Below, piece after piece: positions 45,859 to 58,345 of a stretch of DNA of 64,000 nucleotides. This stretch comes from Solen grandis. Its lineage: Eukaryota; Mollusca; Bivalvia; Adapedonta; Solenidae. The number at the start of each line of letters is the position of its first letter. The stretch's first letter is position 1. Location of the stretch: positions 64,041,323 to 64,105,322 of the forward strand of contig CM037780.1 in the NCBI GenBank assembly GCA_021229015.1, given 5' to 3'. Below the pieces are notes generated by a model, which worked only from the letters and a program-made list of their open reading frames with translations, searched no databases and was not told the origin of the DNA. A program made the translations under genes and the position numbers.

Positions 45859-48600
45859 CTAGAGTCGCTAACGCGACAGCATCAGTTTTTTTAAGGATAC
45901 AACACTCTTTGGTGCCTAGTAATGCTACAAAGTTCCATTTAGTATAACATTGAAGTTGCATGATTCGAACATCAAATTTCCAGTTTGAAGCATAAAAACC
46001 TCTTCACAACTGATCAACAATGGATCAAACTTTGAACTGTCATAAACTAACCAAATCATGTCCAACTTTTAAAACCATAACTTCAATGGAAAGATCCCTT
46101 TAAGCACTTAGACTTTTGTCCATATTCTCTTAATAAAATAATTTTAGTTTTGGAGCTATTTTGGGCCGAAAAAAAACCTATAATCGTAATATGAACTTGA
46201 CCATTAAATTATTTAACTTTTTAGATTGTGAGACTTTGAATCATAAAACTACATTACCTGCGAAAAAAATGAAGATTGGACAAAAAATAAAGTCAGTAGC
46301 TTAAAAAAAATCCTAAAGAGTCAAGTTTTTGAAAGTTTGATTTTTTTTCTCAAAATATTAGTGAAGTTTGATCGCATCCTGTGGACAAACCATGCATACC
46401 CTAAATCCGCCAACCCATATATTGTGTGCATATATGTCTTATCATTCATATGCAGCAAACAGAGAATTCTTCTATCTAATCTCAAACAAAAATGGGCAGG
46501 TTTTTCGTAGACCTACTCTCATTTGCACAGTTTTTTTGCAAAGTTTGAACATTCAACCTCTTCTAGCGCAAATATTTTCCCGTACCCGATACTTTGAAAT
46601 TCATCGTATTCTGTTGTGCTGTCAACAAGGAACAGAATACTAAATACCACATTTGAATCAGACTTCAACTTTTTGAGTTATAAGCAAACTAGTGATTTTA
46701 AGCAAAACTCCCTCTAGCGGCAAAATGAGAAACAAAATTGTTTAAATGTTACAATTAGGTACCTAGAAATGCAGCAAATAGTTCAGATAAGTATACAATA
46801 TGCATGGGTGGAACATTCTGATTCATAAATGTCACAATTTGAAGCTTAAAAACTGCTTTACAATTGTTAAAAAAATTTATCAAATTTTAAACGGCCGTTA
46901 AATGACCAAATGAAGCCCGATCTTCAAAAAATAAATCTCACTGGAAAGACCTCTTCAAGAACTTACACTTTTGTCCAAATACTCTCAATAAAATACTTTT
47001 AGTTTTGGAGCTATTGTGGGCCGAAGAAAAAAGAAATAATAGAAATATGACATTGACTTTTGCATTTTTTTAACTTTATAAATTTTCAGGCTCTTTGAAT
47101 CTTAAAACTAAATTACCTGTGAAAATATCATGAAGATTGAACCAAAAATAAAGTCAGGAGCGACAAAAAACAATGTTTTTGAAATTTCTTATTTTTCCAA
47201 TATTTTAGTGAAGTTTGACCGTTTCTTAGAGGACAAACCATACATTTCTTAAATTCGCAACCCCATGTTTTTGTGCGTATATGTCAAAGAGAGTTCTTCT
47301 ATCTTATCTCTAACAAAAATGGGTAGATTTTTCATAAACCTACACTTATCTGCACAGTTTTTGAAAGGGTCGAACTTTCAACCTTCCGTAGCTAAAAATC
47401 TTTCAGCCAGTCGAACCTGCGAAACCTATCATATTTTGTTACGTTATCAACAAGGAACATAATGCAACAAACCGCATTTGGATCAGACTTGAACTTTTTG
47501 AATTATAAGCAAAAGAGTGATTTCAAGCAAAGCGCCCCTGCAAGCGGCAAAATGAGAAACAAAATTGAGTAAAAAACCCAAAACCATTAGATACCAAGGC
47601 CCTTTCAAACATAACAATACATAACGTGTGATAATTTCATGAAGAATGAACAAAAACTAAAGTCAGGAAAAACAACTTGTTTTTGAAATTTTAATTTTTC
47701 CTAAATTTTAGTGAAGTTTGACCGTTTCTATAGGACAAACCCATGCATTTCTTAAATTCGCCACCCCATATGTTTTGTACGTATATGTCTTGGAAATCGT
47801 ATGCAGCAAACAAAATTCTTCTATCTAATCTTAAACGAAAATGGATAACTTTTTCGTAGATATACTCTCTTCTGCGCAGTTTTCCTTTTTGCAAGATTCG
47901 AACATTCAACCTTTTCTAGCACAAATATGATCAGTATCCTTAACTGAGATACCTATATGTTATATTGGGCTGTCAACAAGAAACTACGGAAGCGTGTTAG
48001 TGCCACATTGACAATTTTTTTTTTTTTTTTAATTTCGACATTTTAATGTGTAAATTATACACTTTTTTCTGTAAATTTTACAGTTTAAACTGTAAAATTC
48101 ACACTTAACTGTAAAATTCACACATTTTTTCTGTAAAATTAACACTTTTTTCTGTAAATTTTACAGTTAAAACTGTAATATTTTACACTTTTTCTGTAAA
48201 TTTTACAGTTGAAACTGTAAAATTCAAACTTTTTCTTTAAAATTCACACTTTTTTTTTTTGTAAATGCTCAGTTCTGCCAGTTTTGATGTTTTATGACAA
48301 CGGCATCCTCAAAATAACTTTTTTGCGGTTATCTTAAGTGGGTACCGGTGCATACAATATATACCTACAACATATACCTACACAATATACCTAAAACATA
48401 TAACTACAACATATACCTACAACATATACCTATTACATATACCTACAAAATATACCTACAATATATACATACAATACATACCTACAACATATACCTACAT
48501 TATATAACTATAACATATACCTACAATATATATCTACAGCATATACCTACAGTATTTAACAAAAGCATATACCTATAACATATACCTTCAATATACAATA

Positions 48601-48773
48601 TAGTTGATTTTGTGCATAATCTTACATGCTGGGACTTGGTTTATATGGTCGCATAATAAAAAAGTCGCTTAATGGGATAATTTGATAAAGTAAAAACGTT
48701 CGGGCGGGATTTATAAAGGTCGTTTAATAAAAAAGTCGTTTAATACAGGTGGTCGCATGTACGATGTTGACTG
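48601..48773. mobile_element. Small pogo-like MITE inside the ATACCTACA array
   Basis: The non-array sequence atagttgattttgtgcataa ... ggtcgcataataaaaaagtc is mirrored by tcgtttaataaaaaagtcgt ... gtacgatgttgactgtat. The ends resemble CAGT(C/T)AAC. It splits an otherwise continuous array. Confidence 0.5.
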
Positions 48774-49178
48774 TATACTTACAACTTATACCTACAATAT
48801 ATATACACATATACCTATAACATATACCTATAATATATAACTACAACATATACCTACAACATATACCTACAATATATACCTACAACATATACCTACAATA
48901 TATACCCACATATATCTATAACATATACCTACAATATATACCTACAATATATGCATACAATACATACCTACAACATATACCTACAATATATATCTATAAC
49001 ATATACCTACAATATATACCGTCAGCATATACCTATAATATTTAACTATAGCATAAGCCTATAATATATACCTTCAATATATACCTTCAATATATACTAC
49101 AACATATACCATACTACAACATATTAAATACAAATACATACAACATATACATACAACATATATGTATAATATATACAG

Positions 49179-49180
49179 GA

Positions 49181-49236
<56 letters not shown>

Positions 49237-49237
49237 A
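49179..49237. repeat. (GAAA)n microsatellite
   Basis: Perfect tetranucleotide run inside the nested element. Confidence 0.95.
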
Positions 49238-49800
49238 GTTAAAAAATTTACAAAAAAAGTGTGAATTTTTCAGATTAAAGTGTAAACTTTACAGATTAAT
49301 GTGTAAATTTTACAGAAAAAAGTGTGAATTTTAGTTTAATCTGTAAAATTTATAGATTAAACTGTAAATTTTACCAAAAATGTAATTTTAAAAAATTTTA
49401 AGTTTAAATGTAAAGAAACAGAATGCTGAAAACCGCATTAAAATTAAACTTCATTTTTTTAGTTATAAGCAAAAAGGTGATTTTATGCAAAGCGCCCCCT
49501 AGCGGCATACACTGAAATAAAATTGAACAGATTTTACATTCAGGCACTGGTTCAGATAAATGTGAATGCATGTCTAAAATTTGATGACTGTAGCTTTCAT
49601 CAGCTGGCTGTAATCGCGTGCAAAAAAATGGGAGGAAGAAGAATTATAATAAAAAAAATCAATAAACAAAAGAAGAACAATAGGTTTTCGCCCTGTGGCG
49701 GCGAAAACCTTATTAAAAAGGACTTATTGCTGTCATGAGGTGTGATAATAGTTGCAGCACTGGAATATAATGCAGAATGGACTGATTAATGAAAACTTTC

Positions 49801-51270
49801 AACTGATGTGAACAATAAAATATGTAGTTTTTTTTCGAACTGCATAGCATAATTAAACCAATTCTACAGGAATGACAAATGAAATAAAAAAACAACAACA
49901 AAAAACATACCAGATAACAAATCTGAGACTTTTATATGTTGCTCACAAGATGTACAGGTTACGGGGTCACTGTCAACCCAAAGTGGGTGGAGGTTTTAAA
50001 AACATTAGTTATTTTTTTTACAGTAAATCATGTTGTTGTTTTTTTAATACTTAGTATACAAATTCATTTCATATAAGAGAATACAGTTTGCAAAGGGCTT
50101 TCAGATTTGGCCTCACATACAAAGAAAATATTACTTGTCACATCTTCATCTTGCATGCACTCAATCAACACTGTTTTCTAACTTGGCTGCTACATAGTCC
50201 ATTGTCCATTTAACAATGTTTTAGGAAATAATTAAAATTCATTAACCTATTCAAGAGAAAAATGCATTTTTCCAAATTTTCCAAATGTCCCAAAAAAGTC
50301 AATAACATGTGCAAAAGAAAGGGGGCAAACATCCGTTGCCTGTATTTCTACCAAAAACTCGGTCATTTTTCGACCAATTTTGACCATATGAAAACCAGTG
50401 TGTTCATCTCAATATGCTCGGTGAAACTACGCATTTTAACCGGGTCCACATGCCAAAATTGTACAACTAACACTGCAGTACGCTTTTAAGCGAACCTACA
50501 TTTGTATATTTATTTCGGCCCGAAATACTTATATTTGGCATACATTCGTAAAGAAAGTTTGATCATCCTAGCTTGAAAAAAGTACCCACTTTGACGGATT
50601 TGCCTATTTTTTTTGTATTTAAACCGACGTTAACACGTAGATATCATAAATTAATAACGATACATAACTCTGCCAAAGCATGTACACTTTTCGATCTTTT
50701 GTTATTTCCCTTCCTTGCATTATATCCATACAGATTGTGTGAGTGTGTGTTTGTGTGTTTTGTTTTGATTTTTTTCTCACATTTACCGGAAATTTAATGT
50801 TTTATATTTAAGACACTGAAAACTTACTGTAACACTGTTTTTTCCTTAATATAAGAATGAATTCTTTATGAAGAAAAACAAATATGCATACCACCACGCG
50901 CAGCTTATCGAAAGACGATTTGGCATTTTTGAAGGTGAAGTTTATTCAACTGCTAAACTAAAATTCGGTGTATGCCTCATGCAACATTGAAATTGAGCAT
51001 GTCATGTAAAATGCTGCGTTTTATTCCTGATGTAATAAAAAACAACACACCTTTACATTTCTTTGACAACATTTCGTGGATCTGGAAAGGTAGCAATTGT
51101 CAAGAAAAATGGATACAGCTATAAGGAGTTTAGTTCCTTAAGCCCCGAGGCAATAGTCACAAAGCATATTAAGTTGTTTTTCTTCTCTTTTAAGTGAACA
51201 ATCATAGATTGAGAGTTTTTCTGTTGTACGTTTCCAAAAGTTTGTTTTAGTAGTGTCTTTAGTGGTAGTA
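49801..51270. other. No gene seen
   Basis: AT-rich with small frames in all phases. A short segment at about 50260-50490 has an even base composition and no recognisable features. Confidence 0.45.
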
Positions 51271-51273
51271 TAT

Positions 51274-51475
51274 ACTGTGAGATCATTCATTTACGTGGGA
51301 GACTAATTTTCGCCTATTTTGTGGAGGGTTTTATCCACGAATATCAAACTCCAAGGAAACCGTTCTTTATGTAGACTTCAAATTTTCTAGAACATTAATC
51401 CACGAATAAAGGTACACACTAAATTCCTTAAAACCAACGAAGTTTAAATGTCATCGAAATTAATGATTTTACAGT
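51274..51475. mobile_element. MITE with ACTGTRARATCATT ends
   Basis: actgtgagatcatt (51274-51287) is inverted as aatgattttacagt (51462-51475) with two mismatches. Internal text such as ttacgtgggagactaatttt and tttatccacgaatatcaaac is echoed inversely by aatccacgaataaaggtaca. Confidence 0.55.
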
Positions 51476-53470
51476 TTGTTCCCCTTACCTGGTTAATTAT
51501 ATGTAATTATTTCAGAAATACATGTATATGAATGAATACGTCCCGGGACACACTCCGGGACACACTCCGGACACCGGAACAGTAGTGGTGGTCAGCTATC
51601 TTTAGTGGCTTGACATGTACACATAACGCTAGTTAGATGCTTTCCGAGCTCTTTTGTTATAAATTAGATCGCGAAATAAACACCTGTTTGGAGCAGTTTC
51701 AATTTCCGGTCGCGATAAAATGGAGCTTTAAGCTTAGCGTTATTATTGGGTAGTTCCATGACTGCTTGGTTTGACTCATGCTTAATAGTGATATGAAATA
51801 GATCACTATATCTGTCTCAACCAAAGCTCAGGAATGCTGTTGATGGAACGTAAAACATTCAATCAAACCAATACTTTTAATGCATATGACAAAATATAGC
51901 AATCCTACCGTTCTCTCTAAACATTTCGCATCCGGTCAAGTCTAAGTAAGTTTAATTTAAAACTTCTTGGTCGAATTCCACCAACAATCTTAGCGCTAAG
52001 TAAAACTTAAATACTTAAGGGCAAATTTTACAATTCTTGTTTATCTAATAAAAATATCCGAATGTTTAATTTCTTATCAGTTATTGTTAGTTATTAAGGT
52101 AATAATTCATTTCAACTCAGTCCTGTGCTTGAATATTTCATAAAATAGTAATGGTGGAATGTGTGTCTACCTAGTTTAAGAATTTTTGCTGGAATTCGAG
52201 CCAGAACAAAGTAATCTATTAAACACAATATACATGTGTTTTTGCTAATCAAGAAATAGCATCATGCATATCAAAACTATTTGCAAAAATGTTTGGGAAT
52301 TCATAATTCCAATACTTGCATTTTTAAAAATTATTTTCAAAATGTAACCTCCGTTATTATTTGGATCCTTATTGGTTCCGAATTCTATTGTCTACCCAAT
52401 GCAGTGTTTGCCTTACACTTAAATATGCAAAATCTTCCCATCGCTGTCTGCAGTTTTGCTATAAACATTGTATTGTGTTATACGCAATAAACCTGTCGCT
52501 TCTGTCATTGATAAGTATGAACGGGTGTCTGGCACGTGAACATTGTCCGCAATCAACACACAACGCACTTTAATTAAAGTTTTCATTTTATGTGAAGTGG
52601 AAAACAAGTTCAAACTTTATATACAATTCTTTACGACGGTTACTTGGTAGGAAAAACACTTTGCATCAGTGTGGTCATATGGGATACTAGTCACAACGGG
52701 ATTCGAATCACAACATTCGGATGCATAGGAAATGATTACTACCTCTTTTAATGACTCTAATAGCATCCATCTGGTCATGTGGCATGCCTGGAGTTTTGAG
52801 GAGGTTAAAAAGAATATGATTAGCTTAGTACCTTAATGAAATGCATTATATATCTTACATAGAATTTACTGTGATTTGTAAAATGCAGGAACAAGTTGAT
52901 GATGAGATTGCATCGCTAAAGGATTAAGCTCTTCCATTCGTTGAATCCGTTTCTATCTACCCATTCAGTGCTTCTCAAATACCATTACGCGTTGTTCATG
53001 TAAGAAAGTGTTTGCTGAATGAAGAAAAGCTAGTGCTGAAGTAATTAGGTGAACAGTTTTATACCCCATTAATGACTGAGTGATAGACCCATAACTGGTG
53101 TCAATCACTCAGTTCCCAATCATATGTCCATTATGAATAACTTACACAGAAATGTGATGGAAATGGATTCCAGCGGCAGGTGGTTCAGTTACTGGCAGCC
53201 TTCTCTGACGCCCGGTTTTTAGATAATTCCTCCTCAAAATGAAGGACAGCTTTATTGTTCTATTTTGTTATGGAGGAACATCAACGATATCAGAGACGGT
53301 GTATAGAAAGCGAATGGGTGAAACTAGACAGAATGATATTAATTATGAGAAGTACATTTTCGAAGTATAATGATCCGTGGATAATACGAATTCAAGGAAT
53401 GAAAATGTTGCTCAAAATTAACAATATGTTATATGGGAAACCAATGCATTCAAGTGCGTTTTTCTTCATC
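51476..53470. other. No gene supported; SINE-like fragment near 52690
   Basis: Contains a short triplication 'gggacacactcc' near 51544-51575 and a reversed tRNA-like B box at cgggattcgaatcacaacat (about 52698). Several 60-75 codon frames exist but have no splice signals or motifs. Confidence 0.4.

Positions 53471-53474
<4 letters not shown>

Positions 53475-53508
<34 letters not shown>
53475..53508. repeat. (GA)n microsatellite
   Basis: Uninterrupted gagaga run. Confidence 0.95.
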
Positions 53509-53509
<1 letters not shown>

Positions 53510-53639
53510 GCACAAATGCATATCTCCACAATCTACTGATAGGCAGGCATATAGAGGCTGTCGCCCCTTCTATATAGCAAGAAAAAACAAAACATCACAA
53601 ACAGTCATACACACGAGGAACAACAAACCAAAACAAACA

Positions 53640-53760
53640 TCCTCCATCAAAACAACAACATCAATGACACCCCCCCCCAAAAAAAAAAAACAACAAAACA
53701 ACAACAAAAAACAACAACAAACAACAAAAACAACAACAAAAAACAAACAAACTATCAACA
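53640..53760. repeat. A/C-rich low-complexity (CAACAAAA)n tract
   Basis: caacaa/aaacaaca repeats. Lys/Asn/Gln/Thr-rich frames here are artefacts. Confidence 0.9.
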
Positions 53761-53874
53761 CAGTGTTAGATAATGAGACACGCTAAGTTTACTGTCTGTT
53801 GCATAAATACGGTTGTCAAACGATTTCTATCTTCAGACCTAAAGCAATCCAAATACATGTATACCAAGCAATTA

Positions 53875-54021
53875 ATGACTTGTCTTGATGCACTCGTTCT
53901 GTGGTTCACTATTTTAAGTGTTGCTAATAACATAAACGGCTCCACTGCATGGCCGGAAATGGATTCCACATTGAAGCGGCCATATCTCCGACTGGAGTCT
54001 TCAAATGCGGTTTTCGGTTGA
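53875..54021 (+). CDS. Candidate small secreted peptide precursor (48 codons)
   Basis: The frame starts at ATG 53875 and ends in tandem stops TGA TAG. Residues 1-22 look like a signal peptide (MTCLDALVLWFTILSVANNI). The remainder is short and ends TLKR-PYLRLESSNAVFG. It has a dibasic KR site about 13 residues before the end and a glycine as the last residue, the usual donor for C-terminal amidation of neuropeptides. No family match is claimed. The frame extends upstream without a stop to 53773. An overlapping 103-codon minus-strand frame (53766-54077) is a competing explanation. The immediate surroundings (to about 54360) are non-repetitive and less AT-rich than the window average. Confidence 0.25.
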   Translation: MTCLDALVLWFTILSVANNINGSTAWPEMDSTLKRPYLRLESSNAVFG

Positions 54022-55072
54022 TAGACAATATCTGTGATAAATCGAACTTCCGGAATTTCCCTTCCGCTTTTCAACAACAGAAACTATTCCTTTGCGTTCA
54101 TTCGATTTCATGCGGGCATTAATCACGTGTTAATACATTTCGTCACGCGACTGGAACCGAATGAAAGGACTGTCACGGAGTCAGAGAAGCATGGATTTTA
54201 AATATCTGAAATTGGCACGTGGCATCGCTTAGAGTAAGAGCGTATTGAGAGAGAACTTAATTGATTTATAACACTGGGCTGGAGATAAACCATGACACGG
54301 ACCGAATAACGACGACATATCAGAGGTCCTCTTTCCGCTAGCCAGCAATGGTATCGCAAGTCATGATTAGAAAAATGTCGGCAGTGCTAATATCATTCTA
54401 CTTTTTAAGCCCTGTCGCCATATGAAATTGCCATGATCTGCTTTTGACTGTGTAATTAGATTGGGATTTTCCAGTCCTTGTTATGTATATTTATATGTCC
54501 GTAATTTCTCTAGGGAATGAAGCCAGGGTACATTTGCTAACATGGAGATTCAATCTAATTCCCAGATGGTACCATGCGCCGAGGATCAGCCCCGAGCTAC
54601 GGCTTGTCATGAAAACAAAACAAAGCTTTCTTGCTCATTGACTTTGATGATTATGTCTTCTGTTAATTTGTTTCAGAGAGAACATGAAATTACGTGGTTT
54701 AGAAAAAAGGAAGCGTACGCATTTTGTAAATTGGATGAGGTAGGCAGAGTGTAGAATATTTCAGATGACATTGAAATATGCATGGGAAGTGCTTTTTAAT
54801 AGTTTTAAATTACATAATTCCCGCACGTCAAATCAATCATGCCAGAATTTTTTAAGAAGAGTATCAAATATCTAAAATATTTGCAATGTATATTTGATTG
54901 AGAATGATCAACTAATGCTTAGTAATGTTCTCAAAATATCACTTCATTTAGGCTAGAAATTGAATCCAGGTCTATCGGTAAAGCTCATAGACAACAGTTC
55001 TGATCGTTAGGAGTTAAAGCATCGGTTGGGATGGATGAGGCTTTTTCAAGAAAAAAAAAATGTTCCCAAAAC
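54022..55072. other. No gene supported
   Basis: Unique-looking sequence. A 70-codon plus-strand frame at 54542 (MEIQSNSQMVPCAEDQ...) has no signal peptide, domain or splice context. Confidence 0.35.
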
Positions 55073-55260
55073 AGGGTGCCTGGATAGCGTAGTGGTAACG
55101 CGCTTCGCTTCTTACCAATGCATCCTGGGTTCAATTCCTGATCACATACATGGGAGGGTACAGTGGTCGCCCATCCAGATTTGGCCTCCCACTGTAATGA
55201 CCATATACACCGCCATCATAGCTATCGAGCGTGATTTATATAAGTTGTAAGAACTTGATT
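55073..55260 (+). mobile_element. tRNA-derived SINE
   Basis: gcctggatagcgtagtggta is the A-box arm and tcctgggttcaattcctgat the B-box arm. SINE body follows (gtacagtggtcgcccatcca). Anticodon arm pairing is poor, so it is not a tRNA gene. Confidence 0.65.
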
Positions 55261-55309
55261 CGTAATTGACGTAAAATAAATAAAGCCTGTGCCTTGGGTG
55301 GTTACATAA

Positions 55310-55420
55310 TTTAGGTGCGGTAGTTCTCTAGTTCTACCCGGGCGCATCTGCGCAACAGGGTCTTTCTCCATCTGTAATTTACTGGACGTCGGTATACACG
55401 AAACAAACCTTTACAGCGAC
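55310..55420 (+). mobile_element. SINE 3' fragment (family of 59308)
   Basis: gtagttctctagttctaccc, gtctttctccatctgtaatt and actggacgtcggtatacacg match the body of the full-length SINE at 59308, without its tRNA head. Confidence 0.65.
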
Positions 55421-55987
55421 TGTAATGCCAAAACAATAATGGCAACGCCAACAACAACATTTCTGTAGTTTAGACATCTTTTTGCACGAATCCTTTGTTT
55501 TGTTTAGTCTATACTAGTATTGGATTTAAGGCCTCGTATCGGAAAATTGTTTGGCATTTATTTACCATTGTTTTACAGACCTACACAAAATATTATATCG
55601 ATTCTAGAAACCACTTAGAAATGCCTGTCTGTCGAATGTCTGTGGTATCCTTGCGCTACTCTATTATTTGTGTCACACGTCGTTTGTAATGATTCGAAGT
55701 AGGCTCTCAAATAGTTCAGTATAATAAGCACTTCCCTTGCGTGGAACCCTGGGATATGTACTATTTGGGATTTCTATTTGTTTTATTACGATTCTAAGGT
55801 GTTCAATTTCTTTTAACGTCTAGTTTATTTCCTACCCTATTTATTCACGGCCATTATAATGCCAGCTTCCCATTTCCACATGTTGTTTACATATATCAGT
55901 AGAGTTTGTTTGATTGGTTTGACATTCCGTCGATATTTTAGACATTGAAATACTAACTCTGCTTGGAGATATTCACAAAAGGGGAAA

Positions 55988-56105
55988 ACCGGTCCCGATG
56001 GCCGTGTGGTAACAGCGTCTGCCCAAGAAGTGAGAGGTCGTGAGCTCGATTCCCGACCACGACATATCAAAGTCATAAAAATGAATCTGGTTTAGTACTG
56101 TGGGG
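55988..56105 (+). mobile_element. tRNA-derived SINE
   Basis: ggtcccgatggccgtgtggt is an A-box arm and gtcgtgagctcgattcccga a B-box arm, followed by 'acatatcaaagtcataaaaatg'. Confidence 0.6.
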
Positions 56106-57600
56106 TCGCACTTTGGGGTCAGAATTGGACCCTACAGTGCGCTACATTGTTGCATCACAAAATCGGATAGTAGCAAATCCTACGCACTTTGGGGTCAGAT
56201 CTCTGAACATATGTCTAAGAAATAGCACGCATTTGAATGAAGAGAAGTAGTTTCCATGGCTTTTTTTACCAGATTTATCTGTTTTCTATTATAAATTGAT
56301 TTAAGAAGTGATATGAGAAGTAATGGTAGGATTTTTTTTTCAACTTGACATCAATAAACAGACATTAGCTTCTCGTTATTTTCTTAAACCAAATTGCTAT
56401 AGATATACTGAAATATAAAGACATCACTAAATCTGGCCATCTCTACGCATACCAATGCAAAAGTTCGTTTAATCCACTTTCTAAAACGTTTTTACCCTAC
56501 CATCTCCACCACCACCATCATCATAATCATCATCATCATCATACTGATTTTTTTTTTATCTCTTGTTGAACAGAAACTAAAATACCATTTTATTCGTGGA
56601 TTTACGCGGAGAATGAGTGATTTAGGGCTTATCTTATAAACACATTCATAATTTCAGCCATATTTCATATACAGTATTATCAATATCAAAAAGTTTAGAT
56701 TTAGTTTAACTAACTGAGAGTATCTTTTCACTGACAGTTAGAAATGGAATATGGGCTGGTAAAATACCTTTACAAGTGGCCTTTGCAACAAGTTATAAGA
56801 TGAATGTCATTTTATTTTATATTTGTATTTTATATTTGTATTTTATATTTGTATTTTATACTACGAAATACACGCCCTTGTATGTTGAAATGAATTGAAA
56901 TGTTTAAAAATGAAAAAGAAAATAATTATAGTTGGAAATCTATGCATCTTTATTCAATGATTTTAAAATACGAAATAGCAGATATACATTTCACAGTTAT
57001 TCAATAATTCATACTTATACATACATAGATATCACTTATCCAGATATTGCAATCATTGGTTAAAATGAGAATGTTACATTTTCTTTCTTGTGTGTGTGTG
57101 TGTGTGAATGGGTAAGCGGATGGGTATATATGCCCAATTACGTGTTTTCCTGATTTTTATTTTTAATTAATACTGGCATATTCCCCAAAGTTTCGCTTTC
57201 GTTAATATATACCATTGGATACTGATTGGTTTGATATATATATATATATATATTATTTTCATTGAACAACAAATCATGAAATGCATATTTTATAGATATG
57301 TTGCAAATACTTGTAAAATTCGTATTCGCTGTATTTTATATACATTTACTCGTATATAGTGTAAGTTCATTCGCCATCGTATTGCATAATTGCCACTTGG
57401 GGTATGGCCTTCTGAAATATTAAAAAAAAAACTTGAATAACATTATCATCATTATCGTTATCGTTGCCGTTATCATCATTAGGCAGCAGCAGCAGCTTCA
57501 TAATCATTATCACAACCACCACCGTCAACAACTTTATTATATCTATAGTAATCATCTTTGTGGAAAGAATTTTCTTTAATCATGATACAACACTAAGTCA
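56106..57600. other. No gene seen; short repeats
   Basis: The motif cgcactttggggtc occurs twice (near 56107 and 56190) and relates to text at 57882-57970. A 14-bp tandem (attttatatttgt)n lies at 56815-56862, (TG)n at 57090-57106 and an ATC/CAT-rich tract at 57440-57530. Confidence 0.45.
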
Positions 57601-57697
57601 AAATATCCCGACACTGGGCAAAACAGTCTTAATGTCGAGCATGGAAGCTAGCAGTATTTATTTATTTCTAACGGCATTTGTATGTTCCGGCCGGTTT
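57600..57697 (-). mobile_element. SINE fragment (family of 13205)
   Basis: gagcatggaagctagcagta and tttctaacggcatttgtatg correspond to the tRNA-proximal half of the SINE seen more fully at 60160-60364. Confidence 0.45.
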
Positions 57698-57888
57698 AAA
57701 TAATTGACACAGCTGTGATACACGTTGCTAATATTGACAGTGAAGACGTTGACCATAACAAACGCGATTATGACGATGATGCTGATGAGAGGTGATGAAG
57801 TAGTGATGAAAATGTTTGTAACGGTCGATCATTTATCAGTCGTGGCTGGAACCCGAAATGCGTAAGTTTGTGACATATCAACGCACTT
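57698..57888. repeat. 191-bp segment duplicated at 60365-60555
   Basis: aaataattgacacagctgtg through tcaacgcactt is repeated 2667 bases downstream with a single visible mismatch (gacagtg against gatagtg). The second copy ends exactly at the N gap. Confidence 0.9.
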
Positions 57889-58009
57889 TGGGACCCATTG
57901 ATCATAAAGTGTGTTCAACCGACCGCACTTAAGGGTTAGACTCCAAAGTGCGTTGGACCCAAAAGTGCGTTCCCACATAGCTTCCTTGCTTGACGCTCAA
58001 CGGTGTCCC

Positions 58010-58115
58010 GGTGTCGCGTTATACTACAGTGTGACCTCACCATATCTGCCTCAAGTAGACAACGTCTCCAAATGACTGAAATATTGTCGTTAGGAAATTA
58101 AATCAAATATACAAA
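58010..58115 (+). mobile_element. SINE fragment, plus orientation (family of 13205)
   Basis: actacagtgtgacctcacca, caagtagacaacgtctccaa and atgactgaaatattgtcgtt match the 3' half of the family, ending in an A-rich tail. Confidence 0.6.
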
Positions 58116-58149
58116 ACACAATAGGGAAAAAAACGGTGTGTAAGCAATC

Positions 58150-58345
58150 GGGTAGCCCACTTGGTAGATCAGTTGCCCTTTAAGCAAAAAGAACCGGTTT
58201 CGATATTCAAATTGTTTATGGATAAAAGTCAATCCGGGAGATCAATGGGATCGAGTATGTGCCCCGTAATTGGCAGGTCGAGCTCTCGTTCGCCGGATGT
58301 GACCATAAATACTGCTAAACACTCAGTATACAAGAGTAGTTCAGG
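58150..58345 (+). mobile_element. tRNA-like SINE, diverged
   Basis: gggtagcccacttggtagat resembles an A-box arm and aaccggtttcgatattcaaa a degraded B box. A second tRNA-like pair follows near 58262 (ccgtaattggcaggtcgagc). Confidence 0.3.

Larger units (their letters stand above)
47985..49412. mobile_element. Foldback-like composite element nested in the 45859 element
   Basis: The left end tacggaagcgtgttagtgcc is followed by 'ctgtaaaattcacactttt' units (48040-48260), a core of (ACATATACCTACA)n (about 48346-49165), (GAAA)n (49179-49237) and inverse 'gtgtaaattttacagaaaaa' units (49240-49390). The seven bases aagaaac occur on both sides (47978-47984 and 49413-49419). Removing the element restores the unit sequence seen in its neighbours (caacaaggaacagaatac near 46625). 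Confidence 0.6.
45859..49712 (+). mobile_element. Helentron-like tandem-core element inserted in the 45418 element
   Basis: The 5' end is ctagagtcgctaacgcgaca, with the small palindrome GTCGC/GCGAC. The core has units marked by 'tagtgaagtttgaccgtttc' near 46360, 47205 and 47705 (spacing about 847 and 501; the third unit is shortened). Toward the 3' end comes ggaggaagaagaattataat, then the stem-loop aggttttcgcc/ggcgaaaacct (49682-49710). Comparison with the uninterrupted copy near 44440 places the borders at 45858 and 49713 with no clear target duplication. It carries a nested element at 47985-49412. Frames of 65-91 codons inside the units are not shared intact between units. Confidence 0.6.

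Noticed and set aside
46368..46643. 91-codon frame with a relative at 47265-47462
   Set aside because: Both are in equivalent parts of a tandem mobile unit, but lengths and frames are not maintained across the three units.
53766..54077. 103-codon minus-strand frame overlapping the small peptide candidate
   Set aside because: No signal peptide, motif or splice border seen. Kept only as the competing reading for the plus-strand candidate.
57367..57555. Minus-strand frame with an Asn/Asp-rich run
   Set aside because: It is the translation of an ATC/CAT-rich simple repeat.
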